This document shows positions 1 through 9,503 of a stretch of DNA of 55,528 bases, in pieces. This DNA is from Limnohabitans sp. Rim8. GTDB taxonomy: Bacteria; Pseudomonadota; Gammaproteobacteria; Burkholderiales; Burkholderiaceae_C. Made by a program: the position numbers and the translations under genes. Each line of letters opens with the position of its first letter. The stretch's first letter is position 1. The notes under the pieces are model-generated. The model ran no database searches, was not told the origin of the DNA, and saw only the letters and a list, made by a program, of their open reading frames with translations. The stretch lies in contig NZ_CAMDLM010000028.1 of NCBI RefSeq assembly GCF_945901735.1, positions 1-55,528 on the forward strand, in the 5' to 3' direction.

Positions 1-50
1 TACAAAAAGAAATCGTTTCATGGTCGACCCTGTTTTTAAAACCGTTAGCC

Positions 51-551
51 TCAACGCCCGCGCCGCACGCGCAGGATTTCGTCCAGGATCAGCAGGGCCG
101 CGCCCACGCTGATGCCGGCATCGGCCACGTTGAAGGCCGGGAAGTGCCAAGTGCCCCAGTAAAAGTCCAGAAAGTCGACCACATAGCCGTGCAGCAGGCG
201 GTCGATCACGTTGCCAATCGCGCCGCCCAAAATCAGCGAGATGGCCAGACTGAACAGTTTTTGGCCCGCGTGTGAACGCAGCATCCAGACCATGAAGATG
301 GCCGCTGCCACGCCAATGCCGGTAAAAAACCAGCGTTGCCAGCCACCTGCACCTGCCAGAAACGAAAATGCCGCGCCGTGGTTGTGCACCCGCACCAAGT
401 TAAAAAACGAGGTGATGGGCGTGCTGTCGCCCAACTGGAAAGCACCCAGCACCAGCACCTTGGTGAACTGGTCGAGCAGCAGCACCAAGAGGGCAATGCC
501 CAGCCAGACCCACAGGCTGGAGCGGTGGCTGTCTTTGAATTTGTTGGCCAT
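51..551 (-). CDS. lspA: Signal peptidase II (prolipoprotein signal peptidase)
   Basis: Inner-membrane aspartyl protease that cleaves the signal peptide of lipid-modified prolipoproteins. The 166-residue protein has four hydrophobic segments and both catalytic-Asp motifs of the family: GNVIDRL followed by VVDFLDFYW, and FNVADAGIS near the C-terminus. The start at MANKFKD is preferred because a longer in-frame start would run into the end of ileS. With this start the gene lies 28 bases after ileS, as the last gene of the ribF-ileS-lspA run. This arrangement is very common in proteobacteria. Function is confident; only the exact start is open. Confidence 0.96.
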   Translation of the reverse strand: MANKFKDSHRSSLWVWLGIALLVLLLDQFTKVLVLGAFQLGDSTPITSFFNLVRVHNHGAAFSFLAGAGGWQRWFFTGIGVAAAIFMVWMLRSHAGQKLFSLAISLILGGAIGNVIDRLLHGYVVDFLDFYWGTWHFPAFNVADAGISVGAALLILDEILRVRRGR

Positions 552-579
552 GCTTGTGCGTCCTGTGGGTGCGGTGGGT

Positions 580-3459
580 TCAGGCCACTTGGCGGGTTTC
601 GCCAGCGCCATGCAGGTTGCTCACGCAGCGCCCGCAAATGGTGGGGTGGTTGGCGTGGTGGCCCACGTCGTCGGCATAGTGCCAGCAGCGCTCGCATTTG
701 GTGGCTTGGCTGACCGCCACTTGCACTGCAAGGCTGTCGCCCGCCTGCAAAGTCACTTTGGAGGTGATGAACACGAATTTGATGTCTGCGCCCAAACTGG
801 CCAGCAGGGCGTGGTCGGCCGCAGGCGCCTGAAGCGATATCTCGGCTTGCAGCGATGCGCCCACTTGGCCATCGGCACGCAGGTTTTCGATGTCTTTGTT
901 CACCAGGTCGCGGATCTCGCGGATGCGCGCCCACTTGGCCAGAAGCGTTGCATCGGCCGAACCGAAGTTGCTGAAGGTTTCCAGAAAAATGGATTCCGAG
1001 GTGCCGAAAGTTGTCCAAGCTTCTTCGGCCGTGAACGACAGGAACGGCGCCATCCAGCGCAGCATGCCGTGGGTGATGCGCCACAAAGCGGTTTGTGCGC
1101 TGCGGCGCGCCAGCGACTTGGGGGCGGTGGTGTACAGGCGGTCCTTGAGCACGTCCAGATAAAACGCGCCCAAGTCTTCCGAGCAATAAATTTGCAGCTT
1201 GCTGACGACAGGGTGGAATTCGTACATGTCGAAGTGGGCGCGGATGTCGGCTTGCAGCTGCGCGGCGCGGGCCAGCGCAAAGCGGTCGATCTCGAGCAAT
1301 TGGTCTTCGGACACCGAGTCGGTTGCCGGGTCGAAGTCGCTCACGTTGGCCATCAAGAAGCGCAGCGTGTTGCGGATGCGGCGGTAGCTGTCCACCACGC
1401 GGGCCAGGATTTTGTCGTCGATGTTGAGGTCGCCCGAGTAGTCGGTGCTGGCCACCCACAGGCGCACAATTTCTGCGCCCATTTTGGAAGTGATGGTTTG
1501 CGGGTCCACCGTGTTGCCCAAGCTTTTGCTCATCTTGCGGCCTTGGCCATCGGTGGCAAAGCCGTGGGTCAAGAGGCCCCGGTAAGGCGCACGGCCATAA
1601 AGGGCGCAGCCCAACAGCAGCGAGCTGTGGAACCAGCCGCGGTGCTGGTCGTGACCTTCCAGATACAGGTCCGCCTCAGGGCCTTCGGTGTGGAAGGGCG
1701 GCACACCGTAAGCATCTTTGTGGCTGCCGCGCAGCACATGCTGGAAGGTGGAGCCGGAGTCGAACCAGACTTCCAGAATGTCGGTGCTCTTGGTGTAGTG
1801 CGGCGCGTCGGCCGCACCCAAAATCTCTTCCACCGTCACGCGGCTCCAGGCTTCGATGCCGCCTTTTTCGACGATGTCAGCGGCTTGGTCCAGGATGGCC
1901 ATGGTGTTGGGGTGCAGTTCGCCCGAGTCTTTGTGCAGAAAGAACGGCACAGGCACGCCCCAGCTGCGCTGGCGCGAGATGCACCAGTCGGGGCGGTTGG
2001 CGATCATGTCGCGCAGGCGGGTCTTGCCGTTCTCGGGGTAGAACTGCGTTTGCTCGATCGCGTCGAGCGCCAGCTGGCGCAGGGTCTTGGGCGCTTTGTC
2101 TTGGGTGAAGACGCCCTCGCCCTCGTCCATGCGCACAAACCATTGGGCGGCAGCGCGGTAGATGACGGGCGTTTTGTGACGCCAGCAGTGCGGGTAGCTG
2201 TGGGTGATTTCCACCGTGGCCATCAGGCGGTCGCTTTGGCCCAGCACCTCAATTACGCGGGCGCAGGCTTTCCAGATGTGCTGGCCGCCGAAGAAAGGCA
2301 ACTCTTCGGCATACACGCCATTGCCTTGCACCGGGTTGAGGATGTCGTCGTAGGCCAGACCGTTGGTGATACAGGAGTTGAAGTCGTCCACGCCGTAGGC
2401 GGGGGACGAGTGCACGATGCCGGTGCCGTCGGTGGCGGTCACGTACTCGGCCAGGTACAGCGGGGATGGGCGGCGGTAGCTGTATGGGCCACCTTCGTCA
2501 GCGCTCACGGTGTCGTGCAGTGGGTGGCGGAAAACCAAGCCGCGCAACTTTTCGCCTACCGCGGTGGCGATCACGGTGCCTTGCAGCTGGTAGCGCTCCA
2601 GGCATTTTTCGACCAGGCTGGCGGCCAGCAGCAGCACGCCGCGTGGTGTGTCCACCAAGGCATATTCCAGCTCGGGGTGGGCGTTGAGCGCTTGGTTGGC
2701 GGGAATCGTCCAGGCGGTGGTGGTCCAGATGACGGCGAAGGCTTTTTTACTGCCCTCGCCTGGCAGCTTGGGCAGGCCAAAGGCGGCAGCCAGCGCGGCG
2801 GTGTTGTCGGCTTCAAAGGCCACGTCCAGCGTGTCGCTCTTTTTGTCGGCGTATTCGATCTCGAATTCGGCGAGCGACGAGCCGCAGTCAAAGCACCAGT
2901 AAACGGGCTTGAGGCCACGGTAAACAAAGCCACGCTCGATCACGCGTTTGAAGGCGCGGATTTCACCGGCTTCGTTGGCGAAGTCCATGGTGCGGTAAGG
3001 GCGCTCCCAGTCGCCGAGCACGCCCAGGCGCTTGAAGTCTTCGCGTTGCTGGCCGATCTGCTCGGTGGCAAAAGCGCGGCTCTTGGCTTGCATGTCGTCT
3101 CTGGACAGCTTGCGGCCGTGCAGTTTTTCAATCGCGTTTTCGATCGGCAGGCCGTGGCAGTCCCAGCCGGGAATGTATTGCGCGTCAAAGCCCGCGAGTT
3201 GCTTGGATTTGACGATCATGTCTTTTAGCACCTTGTTCAGCGCATGGCCGATGTGCAGCTTACCGTTGGCATAAGGCGGGCCGTCGTGCAGCACGAACAG
3301 CGGGGCACCCTGGCGGGCGGCGCGCAGTTTTTTGTAGAGGCCGCCGTCGTTCCAGTCGCCCACCCAGCCCGGCTCGCGCTTGGGCAAGTCGCCGCGCATC
3401 GGGAACGGGGTGTCCATCATGTTGATGCGGGTGTCGGGGTTCTGGGTATTGTCGGTCAT
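580..3459 (-). CDS. ileS: Isoleucyl-tRNA synthetase
   Basis: Cytoplasmic class I aminoacyl-tRNA synthetase charging tRNA-Ile, with an editing domain that removes mischarged valine. The 959-residue length is normal. The HIGH signature is at residues 69-72, and the KMSKS signature at about 642-646. The C-terminus carries the zinc-binding Cys motif CERCW ... CGRC of bacterial IleRS. It lies between ribF (131 bases upstream, spacer occupied by an inverted repeat) and lspA. Start MTDNTQNPD is the only reasonable one. A very long frame on the opposite strand is a codon-bias shadow. Confidence 0.98.
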   Translation of the reverse strand: MTDNTQNPDTRINMMDTPFPMRGDLPKREPGWVGDWNDGGLYKKLRAARQGAPLFVLHDGPPYANGKLHIGHALNKVLKDMIVKSKQLAGFDAQYIPGWDCHGLPIENAIEKLHGRKLSRDDMQAKSRAFATEQIGQQREDFKRLGVLGDWERPYRTMDFANEAGEIRAFKRVIERGFVYRGLKPVYWCFDCGSSLAEFEIEYADKKSDTLDVAFEADNTAALAAAFGLPKLPGEGSKKAFAVIWTTTAWTIPANQALNAHPELEYALVDTPRGVLLLAASLVEKCLERYQLQGTVIATAVGEKLRGLVFRHPLHDTVSADEGGPYSYRRPSPLYLAEYVTATDGTGIVHSSPAYGVDDFNSCITNGLAYDDILNPVQGNGVYAEELPFFGGQHIWKACARVIEVLGQSDRLMATVEITHSYPHCWRHKTPVIYRAAAQWFVRMDEGEGVFTQDKAPKTLRQLALDAIEQTQFYPENGKTRLRDMIANRPDWCISRQRSWGVPVPFFLHKDSGELHPNTMAILDQAADIVEKGGIEAWSRVTVEEILGAADAPHYTKSTDILEVWFDSGSTFQHVLRGSHKDAYGVPPFHTEGPEADLYLEGHDQHRGWFHSSLLLGCALYGRAPYRGLLTHGFATDGQGRKMSKSLGNTVDPQTITSKMGAEIVRLWVASTDYSGDLNIDDKILARVVDSYRRIRNTLRFLMANVSDFDPATDSVSEDQLLEIDRFALARAAQLQADIRAHFDMYEFHPVVSKLQIYCSEDLGAFYLDVLKDRLYTTAPKSLARRSAQTALWRITHGMLRWMAPFLSFTAEEAWTTFGTSESIFLETFSNFGSADATLLAKWARIREIRDLVNKDIENLRADGQVGASLQAEISLQAPAADHALLASLGADIKFVFITSKVTLQAGDSLAVQVAVSQATKCERCWHYADDVGHHANHPTICGRCVSNLHGAGETRQVA

Positions 3460-3477
3460 GGTGCGTCAAGTCGAGAG

Positions 3478-3579
3478 GGCTTCGACAAGCTCAGCCCGAG
3501 CGGCGGGCCGTTCGGAGAGATCAAGAGGGGGTGGGCCGTTGAGGTCGTTTGCCCTGAGCCTGTCGGAGGCGGCAAACGA
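3478..3579. repeat. Imperfect inverted repeat between ribF and ileS
   Basis: The left arm begins at 3478 with GGCTTCGACAAGCTCAGCC, and the reverse complement of 3548-3570 gives a related sequence containing CTCCGACAGGCTCAGGGC. A nested perfect 9-base stem, TCGTTTGCC at 3545-3553, pairs with GGCAAACGA at 3571-3579. The core resembles the dispersed TTCGACAAGCTCAG-type intergenic repeat familiar from many proteobacterial genomes. That assignment is from memory and not searched. In transcripts of the ribF-ileS unit it would fold as a hairpin in the spacer. Confidence 0.55.
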
Positions 3580-3590
3580 GGGCCAGAGCG

Positions 3591-4628
3591 TTAAATTCGG
3601 TCGCGGGTGGTTTGGCGGCTGGTTTCACCATGACGCGAAGCAAACCACGCAAGTGCGTCGTCACAGTCTTTGGCAATGCCCTTGGTCAGGGCGTCCAGAC
3701 CGTCGTATTTGAGCTCGTCGTGTAATTTATGCAGCAAGTCCACCCGGATGATTTTACCGTAGCCCCCCTCGGCCCCCAGATGGGCAGGCCAGTCGAAGGC
3801 ATGCGTCTCCAGCAGCACGCGCCCGCCGTTGACATCATGAGGGTCCAAAGAGGGGCGGTTGCCCAGATTGGCCACGCCCCGCAAGGGCTGATCGGCCAGG
3901 CCCTGCACTTGGACGACAAAGATGCCACTGGCGGCCGGCCTGAGGTGGGTAAAGCGTAAATTCAGCGTGCGAAAGCCGTCGCTTGCGCCTTGGGTTGTTG
4001 CAGCCAATTCGCGACCCAGCTTGCGCCCGTGCACCACATGGCCACTGATGCTGTAAGGGCGGCCCAGCAGGGCCTGCACCGCGGGCAGGTCGCCTTTGGC
4101 CAGCGCCTCGCGCACGGCCGAGCTGGACACGCGCAGGCCGCGCACCTCGTAGCTGTTCATGCGGGCCACGTCAAAGCCCAGGGTTTGTCCGGCAGCGTCG
4201 AGCATGGCGTAGTCGCCCGCGCGCTTGGCACCAAAGCGGAAATCGTCACCTACCAACACATAGCGTACGCCCAGACCTTGCACCAGCACCTGCTCAATGA
4301 AGTCTTGGGGTGATTGGCTGGCCAGCCGGGCGTCAAAGGGCAGCACCACCACTTGGTCCACGCCGCAGCGCTCAAGTTCTTCCAGTTTGTCGCGCATCGT
4401 GGCGATGCGGGCCGGGGCCAGGTCGGGCTGGTGGAGGGCCTTGGCAAAATAGTCGCGCGGGTGGGGCTCGAAGGTCATCACGCAGCTGGGCACGCCCCGA
4501 TGGGCCGCTTCGCTGCGCAGCAGGGCCAACATGGCCTGATGACCCCGGTGCACGCCGTCAAAGTTGCCGATGGTCAAGGCGCAAGCGGGGGCCAGATCGG
4601 GATGGTGGAAGCCTCGGTAAACCTTCAT
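3591..4628 (-). CDS. ribF: Bifunctional riboflavin kinase / FAD synthetase
   Basis: Phosphorylates riboflavin to FMN and adenylates FMN to FAD. The 345 residues fit the family. The N-terminal nucleotidyltransferase domain has GNFDGVHRGH at residues 21-30. The C-terminal flavokinase domain has the GRPYSISGHVVHGRKLGR stretch, followed by the TTQGASDGFRTLNLRF region and the NLGNRPS motif. It is the first gene of the ribF-ileS-lspA run, and its start faces the HNH nuclease gene across about 180 bases. A TTGACA hexamer on the minus strand near 4684-4689 could be a -35 element for ribF, but I see no good -10 at proper spacing. Confidence 0.97.
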   Translation of the reverse strand: MKVYRGFHHPDLAPACALTIGNFDGVHRGHQAMLALLRSEAAHRGVPSCVMTFEPHPRDYFAKALHQPDLAPARIATMRDKLEELERCGVDQVVVLPFDARLASQSPQDFIEQVLVQGLGVRYVLVGDDFRFGAKRAGDYAMLDAAGQTLGFDVARMNSYEVRGLRVSSSAVREALAKGDLPAVQALLGRPYSISGHVVHGRKLGRELAATTQGASDGFRTLNLRFTHLRPAASGIFVVQVQGLADQPLRGVANLGNRPSLDPHDVNGGRVLLETHAFDWPAHLGAEGGYGKIIRVDLLHKLHDELKYDGLDALTKGIAKDCDDALAWFASRHGETSRQTTRDRI

Positions 4629-4809
4629 GTCGCTTGTGGTGTCTTGCCGTTGATCTGGACCCAGCGCCAGCTTTCACGGTGTTGTCAATGTAAGAGGGTA
4701 TATTGTGACTGAGCCCGATCATCCCGGCCGCGGCACCCAGTCGCAGGGAACCCGATCGAGACGGGACTTTTCGTGTCAGTGGTCTTTGAACTGTTGGATG
4801 GAGGCGTCT

Positions 4810-5367
4810 GTGAAGGTTTTGAAACTCTCGGCCCAAGGCTTGCCGCAATCGTGGATCACGCTGGAGCAAGCCGTCACCCATTACGCCGCCCACGAGGTGC
4901 GTTGGGAGGCGGGTCAGCAGTTGGCGGTTTTTCACGGGGGTCACAACGCGCTCACAGGCCAGCAATCCATCATCACCGTCAACAGCATCATCGGCACCCA
5001 GGGCGTGCCGCGCATCAACCCCTTTGATTTGCGATCTGGCTTGACCAACACCAAGTTGTTTGTGCGTGACCGCCAGGTGTGCGCCTATTGCGGTGGGCAT
5101 TTTCACGAGTCGGAACTGACCCGCGAGCACATCGTCCCGCTGGCGCAGCGGGGCCCTGACCACTGGATGAATGTGGTGACCGCCTGCCGTTCCTGCAACC
5201 ACCGCAAAAGCAACCGCACGCCCGAGCAGGCGAGCATGCCCCTGTTGTATGCACCCTATGTGCCCAGCCTGTGGGAAGACTTCATCTTGCGCAACCGCCG
5301 TATCCTGAGTGACCAAATGGCCTTCTTGATGGCGCATGTGCCTAAGGGATCGCGCTTGACGGCCTGA
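4810..5367 (+). CDS. HNH endonuclease family protein
   Basis: A 185-residue protein with a compact HNH nuclease core of the zinc-binding type. The order is CAYCGGHF, then ELTREHIVPLAQRGPD, then NVVTACRSCNHRKSNR, so paired CxxC motifs flank the His-containing beta-beta-alpha metal fold. The N-terminus (MKVLKLSAQGLPQSW) looks complete. The GTG start at 4810 is chosen because GGAGG at 4800-4804 sits five bases upstream; an ATG at 4798 is the alternative. Stand-alone HNH proteins of this type are common chromosomal genes in Burkholderiales, and their substrate is generally not known. No methyltransferase or phage gene lies nearby, so a restriction role is not supported. Confidence 0.85.
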   Translation: MKVLKLSAQGLPQSWITLEQAVTHYAAHEVRWEAGQQLAVFHGGHNALTGQQSIITVNSIIGTQGVPRINPFDLRSGLTNTKLFVRDRQVCAYCGGHFHESELTREHIVPLAQRGPDHWMNVVTACRSCNHRKSNRTPEQASMPLLYAPYVPSLWEDFILRNRRILSDQMAFLMAHVPKGSRLTA

Positions 5368-5477
5368 GGGCAACCACTGCAGGTTTCGCTTGCACAGGTG
5401 CTCAAAGCACAGCATCATGGCTTCCTGAATACAAAAGGCCCAGATTCCATGGTCTGGAGCCCAAAGGGAGGCACCGC

Positions 5478-6446
5478 ATGCAGACACAAATTCCAACCCC
5501 GTTGCGCGTTCATTTACCAGCCCAGTCGGTGAGGCTCGCCGTGGTGCCAAAACAGGCTTGGGTGATGGCGCAAAGCCGTTTGAAGGCGCCGCCACCTTCA
5601 CGCCGCCATGTCTTGTTGGCACTGTTTGGGGTGGGTTGGTTGTCTCCCCTTGTGCGTGCCGATCAAGCCGCCACGGCCACCCAGGTTCAGCTGGCCCTGG
5701 TTTGGCCCCATGCACAGTCCCCGCAAGGTTTTTTGGTGAGTGAAAAGTTGGACGGCGTGCGGGCGGTCTGGGACGGTCAGGTTTTGCGCTTTCGCAGTGG
5801 GCGGGTCATTGCGGCCCCGCCTTGGTTCCTGTTGGCCTTGCCCAAGTTGGCTTTGGACGGTGAGCTTTGGATCGGGCGCGGGACGTTTGACAGGCTGTCG
5901 GGCGTGGTGCGTCAGTCTGAGCCTGACGACATGGCCTGGCGAGAGGTGAAGTACCTGGTGTTTGACGCTCCGGGGCATGCCGCCCCGTTTGCCGAGCGGT
6001 TGCATTTTTTGGCGTCCACCCTGGCGCAGGCGAATCAGCCTTGGCTGCTGCCCGTGGCGCAACATGAGGTCAAAGACGCCAGGGCTTTGCAAGCCCTGTT
6101 GCGCAGCACGGAGCAACAAGGGGGTGAGGGCCTCATGCTGCACCGGGCCGATGCCTTGTGGCGACCGGGGCGCAGCGATGCCCTGTACAAGCTCAAATCC
6201 GAGCAGGATGAGGAAGGCTTGGTGGTAGGGCACCAGTCTGGCAAGGGCCGTTTGGCGGGCATGACGGGTGCTTTACTGCTGCAGATGCCGTCCGGTCAGC
6301 GTTTTGCGTTGGGCTCGGGCCTGAGTGATGCGCTGCGCCGCAACCCACCCCCAGTGGGGGCATGGGTCACTTACCGCTTCCGTGATCGCACACCATCCGG
6401 TTTGCCGCGTTTTGCTTCTTTTTTGCGGGTGCGTGAGGCGGAGTGA
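5478..6446 (+). CDS. Exported ATP-dependent DNA ligase (LigE-like)
   Basis: Minimal ATP-dependent DNA ligase. The nucleotidyltransferase motif I SEKLDGVRAVWDG contains the AMP-accepting lysine (K90). Later motifs are ALDGELWIGRG (III), GGEGLMLHR (IV) and ALYKLKSEQDEEG (V), followed by an OB-fold-sized C-terminus. Residues about 42-61 (RRHVLLALFGVGWLSPLVRA) form a signal peptide with an Arg pair, as expected for the periplasmic LigE group of Gram-negative bacteria. The start at 5478 has a strong GGGAGG six bases upstream but gives a long n-region; ATG 5565 would give a conventional signal peptide. No competence gene lies beside it. Role in repair of imported DNA is an inference from family knowledge. 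Confidence 0.88.
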   Translation: MQTQIPTPLRVHLPAQSVRLAVVPKQAWVMAQSRLKAPPPSRRHVLLALFGVGWLSPLVRADQAATATQVQLALVWPHAQSPQGFLVSEKLDGVRAVWDGQVLRFRSGRVIAAPPWFLLALPKLALDGELWIGRGTFDRLSGVVRQSEPDDMAWREVKYLVFDAPGHAAPFAERLHFLASTLAQANQPWLLPVAQHEVKDARALQALLRSTEQQGGEGLMLHRADALWRPGRSDALYKLKSEQDEEGLVVGHQSGKGRLAGMTGALLLQMPSGQRFALGSGLSDALRRNPPPVGAWVTYRFRDRTPSGLPRFASFLRVREAE

Positions 6447-6491
6447 CCCGCGCCGCCCTCCCACCTTGCTCAGGTTCGAAGACCCTTCCCT

Positions 6492-7607
6492 TCAGGCGAA
6501 CACGCCCGCCGTCTCCTGCATGCGGGCCGACACTTCGCCCAGCTGGTGCAAGGTGTCGCCAAACGTCATGTCCAGCTGTGTCAATTTCTTGAAGTAATGG
6601 CTCACGATGTACTCGTCCGTGACCGCAATGCCGCCGTGCAGCTGCACCGCTTGCTGGCCGATGAAACGCATGGAGGTGCCCAGCTGGTATTTGGCACGCG
6701 CCATGGCGCGGCGGCGTTCTTCGGCCGGGGCGTGCAGTTTGAGGCTGGCGTAGTAGCTCATGGAGCGGCCCAACTCCAGCTGCATTTTCATGTCGGCCAC
6801 GCGGTGGCGCAGGGCCTGAAAGCTGGCAATGGCCACACCGAATTGCTTGCGGGTGTTCATGTAGTCCACGGTGATGGCCAAGGTCTTGTCCATCACGCCC
6901 ACGGCTTCGGCACAGCTGCAGGCGATGCCGATGTCCACCGCTTCTTCCAAAGCGGCCAGGCCGTGCACGGTGATGAGCTGGGCCGAGGCTTGGCCCAAAA
7001 CCACTTCGGCGGCGCGTGAGCCATCTTGCGTCAGGTAACCCTGGGTGCTCACGCCGCTGGCGCTGCGCTTGACCAAGAACAAAGCCAAAGTGCCCTGGGC
7101 CATGGCAGGAACAATGAAGGCATCGGCCTGGTCGCCTACGGCCACCACGCTCTTGGTACCGCTCACGGTCCAGGCGCCATCCGATTCAGTGGCCACAGCG
7201 GTGCAGCGGTTCAGTTGGTAGCGCGCAGCGCGTTCTTGGTGCGCCAGCACGACGATGGCTTCGCCTGCCGCCATGCGCGGCAGCCATGCCGCTTGCAGCG
7301 CAGTCGGGGCGTGGGTTTGCAGCGTGGCGCTCGAAATCAAGGTTTGGGTCAGGGGTTCGAGCACGATGCCGCGCCCCAACTCTTCCATGGTGACCATGGC
7401 TTCGGTCGGGCCCATGCCCATACCGCCGTGGTCTTCGCTCACATACAGGCCCGTCAGGCCCAGTTCGGCCAGCTCGGTGTAGGCGTCGCGGTCAAAGCCG
7501 CCGGCCGCCACGATGGCGCGGCGGCGCTCGAAGTCATAGCCTTTGTCCACCCATTTGCGCACCGCGTCGCGCAGTTGTTCTTGGTCGTCAGAAAAATCGA
7601 AATCCAT
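6492..7607 (-). CDS. Acyl-CoA dehydrogenase, PimD-like (small) partner
   Basis: FAD-dependent acyl-CoA dehydrogenase-fold protein of 371 residues, beginning MDFDFSDDQEQLRDAV. It follows the neighbouring larger dehydrogenase by ten bases, so the two are cotranscribed and probably form one complex. The N-terminal sequence and the pairing resemble the small subunit of pimeloyl-CoA dehydrogenase. The C-terminal helix around residues 340-360 lacks the YEGT-type motif that holds the catalytic glutamate in classical members. Likely works in medium-chain or dicarboxylic acyl-CoA oxidation. A good AGGAGA-type ribosome site precedes this start; longer in-frame starts would overlap the upstream gene and lack family-like sequence. 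Confidence 0.85.
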   Translation of the reverse strand: MDFDFSDDQEQLRDAVRKWVDKGYDFERRRAIVAAGGFDRDAYTELAELGLTGLYVSEDHGGMGMGPTEAMVTMEELGRGIVLEPLTQTLISSATLQTHAPTALQAAWLPRMAAGEAIVVLAHQERAARYQLNRCTAVATESDGAWTVSGTKSVVAVGDQADAFIVPAMAQGTLALFLVKRSASGVSTQGYLTQDGSRAAEVVLGQASAQLITVHGLAALEEAVDIGIACSCAEAVGVMDKTLAITVDYMNTRKQFGVAIASFQALRHRVADMKMQLELGRSMSYYASLKLHAPAEERRRAMARAKYQLGTSMRFIGQQAVQLHGGIAVTDEYIVSHYFKKLTQLDMTFGDTLHQLGEVSARMQETAGVFA

Positions 7608-7617
7608 GTGTCTCTCC

Positions 7618-8799
7618 TTAACCCAGAACTGTCTGGGCGACGATGTTGCGTTGCACTTCGTTGCTGCCGCCATAAATGGTGGTCTTGCGCATGTTGAAGT
7701 AATTGGCGGCCAAAGGCGCGTTGGCCAGGGTGCCGCCGGGGAAGTTGCCTTGCCAGCCCGCTTCCATGGCTTCAAAGATGCAGGGCACGGCAAAAGGCCC
7801 GGCGGCTTGCATCATCAGCTCGGTGTAGCGCTGCTGAATTTCGCTGCCCTTGATTTTGAGCAGACCGGCAATGTCGAGCGAGTTCTTGCCGGATTTCTCG
7901 GCCGACAGCACGCGCAGCACCAGCATTTCCAGCGCCACCACATCCACTTCGAGCTTGGCGATTTCGTCACGGAAGCGCAGGTCGTCGTACACACCCTCGG
8001 CTTTGGCAATCCGCTTCAAGCGCTCGAGTTCGCGCTTGGCGCGGTTCACGTCGGCGATGTTGGTGCGCTCGTGGGCCAGCAGGTGCTTGGCGTAGTTCCA
8101 GCCTTTGTTTTCTTCGCCCACCAAGTTTTCTACTGGCACTTCGACGTTGTCAAACCAGACTTCGTTGACCTCGCACTCGCCGTCGAGCAGCTTGATCGGG
8201 CGCACGGTGATGCCGGGCGACTTCATGTCGATCAACAAGAACGAGATGCCGGTTTGCGGCTTGCCTTCTGTGCTCGTGCGCACCAGGCAGAAGATCCATT
8301 CGCCGTATTGGCCCAGGGTGGTCCAGGTCTTTTGGCCGTTCACGATGTATTTGTCGCCCTGGCGCTCGGCGCGTGTTTTGAGCGAGGCCAGGTCCGAGCC
8401 GGAGCCCGGTTCGCTGTAGCCTTGGCTCCACCAGACTTCGCCGCTGGCGATGCCGGGCAAAAAGCGTTGCTGCTGCTCGGCATTGCCAAAAGCCATGATG
8501 ACGGGGGCCACCATCACGGGGCCAAAAGGCACCACACGGGGGGCGCCGGCCAGGGCGCACTCTTCTTCAAACAAATGTTTTTGCACCGCGGTCCAGCCGG
8601 GGCCGCCAAACTGCTGGGGCCAGCCATAGCCCAGCCAACCTTTTTTGCCCAGAATTTTGGACCAGGCCTGCATGTCGTCACGCGTCAGGCGCATCGCGTT
8701 GTGCACTTTGTGGGACAACTCGGGAGGCAAGTTTGCCTTGACCCAGGTGTGAACTTCGTCGCGGAACGCGAGTTCTTCGGGTGTGAATGCCAAATCCAT
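7618..8799 (-). CDS. Acyl-CoA dehydrogenase, PimC-like (large) partner
   Basis: A 393-residue acyl-CoA dehydrogenase, MDLAFTPEELAFRDEV at the N-terminus. It has the FAD/substrate region QGYSEPGSGSDLASLKTRA, then YIVNGQKTWTT, and ends in TIYGGSNEVQRNIVAQTV. The canonical catalytic Glu of the YEGT motif is replaced by Gly in YGGS. The resemblance to the large subunit of pimeloyl-CoA dehydrogenase is a family-level judgement. First gene of the pair with the smaller dehydrogenase downstream. It diverges from purN, with about 120 bases between the starts. Substrate not determinable from sequence. Confidence 0.87.
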   Translation of the reverse strand: MDLAFTPEELAFRDEVHTWVKANLPPELSHKVHNAMRLTRDDMQAWSKILGKKGWLGYGWPQQFGGPGWTAVQKHLFEEECALAGAPRVVPFGPVMVAPVIMAFGNAEQQQRFLPGIASGEVWWSQGYSEPGSGSDLASLKTRAERQGDKYIVNGQKTWTTLGQYGEWIFCLVRTSTEGKPQTGISFLLIDMKSPGITVRPIKLLDGECEVNEVWFDNVEVPVENLVGEENKGWNYAKHLLAHERTNIADVNRAKRELERLKRIAKAEGVYDDLRFRDEIAKLEVDVVALEMLVLRVLSAEKSGKNSLDIAGLLKIKGSEIQQRYTELMMQAAGPFAVPCIFEAMEAGWQGNFPGGTLANAPLAANYFNMRKTTIYGGSNEVQRNIVAQTVLG

Positions 8800-8918
8800 G
8801 GGGGTTTTCTTTCAAAATCAAACGACCGTGCTTTTTATCACGCCGCCCCCTGGCGTGCTTGTCCTGGGTGCGACAAAAAGCATTCGACCTCGATCGCGCA
8901 GGGATAATTCACAGCGTC

Positions 8919-9503
8919 ATGAAAAACATCGTCATTTTGATTTCCGGCGCAGGCTCCAACATGGCGGCCATCGTGCAGGCCGCCCGGCAAGAGCAGTGGG
9001 CGCAGCGCCTGAACGTGCGCGTCGCGGCCGTGATCAGCAACAAGGCAGATGCCACTGGCCTGGCTTGGGCCCAGGCCCAGGGCATGGCCACAGCGGTGCT
9101 CAACCACCAAGGCTTTGCCAGCCGCGAGGCATTCGACACCGCCTTGATGGCCGAGATCGACCGTTTTGCCCCAGACTTGTTGGTGTTGGCGGGTTTCATG
9201 CGCATCCTCACGCCGGGTTTTGTGGCGCACTACGCCGGGCGCTTGCTCAATGTCCATCCGTCTTTGTTGCCCGCGTTCCCCGGGCTGAACACCCACCAGC
9301 GCGCCATCGATGCCGGTTGCCAATTTGCCGGGGCCACGGTGCACCAGGTCACGGCCGATTTGGACCACGGCCCCATCCTGGCGCAAGCGGTGGTGCCGGT
9401 GCTAACGGGCGACACCGCCGACACCCTGGCGGCGCGGGTGCTGACCCAAGAGCACATCATTTACCCTCTGGCGGTGGCTGAATTTCTGCGTGGCTTGCCT
9501 TAG
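8919..9503 (+). CDS. purN: Phosphoribosylglycinamide formyltransferase
   Basis: Third step of purine biosynthesis: formyl transfer from 10-formyltetrahydrofolate to GAR. The 194 residues are typical. LISGAGSNMAAIVQAA at the N-terminus binds the phosphate. The catalytic and folate-binding stretch NVHPSLLPAFPGLNTHQRA is followed by TVHQVTADLDHGPILAQ, which includes the catalytic Asp. The start MKNIVILISG is favoured over longer in-frame starts that would overlap the divergent dehydrogenase. Monocistronic by context; an inverted repeat begins right at the stop codon. Confidence 0.97.
   Translation: MKNIVILISGAGSNMAAIVQAARQEQWAQRLNVRVAAVISNKADATGLAWAQAQGMATAVLNHQGFASREAFDTALMAEIDRFAPDLLVLAGFMRILTPGFVAHYAGRLLNVHPSLLPAFPGLNTHQRAIDAGCQFAGATVHQVTADLDHGPILAQAVVPVLTGDTADTLAARVLTQEHIIYPLAVAEFLRGLP

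Noticed and set aside
1..50. Possible gene end left of lspA
   Set aside because: Only 50 bases are available, with no open frame that can be assigned.
211..3228. Open frame of about 1000 codons on the plus strand antisense to ileS
   Set aside because: It lies fully opposite a certain gene, has no recognisable domain and no ribosome site; high GC creates such shadows. Similar long frames antisense to valS (29312-31630) and glmS (50985-52769) were rejected for the same reason.
4690..4740. Plus-strand promoter TTGTCA...TATATT ahead of the HNH gene
   Set aside because: The spacing between the two hexamers is only about 11 bases, too short for a sigma-70 promoter.
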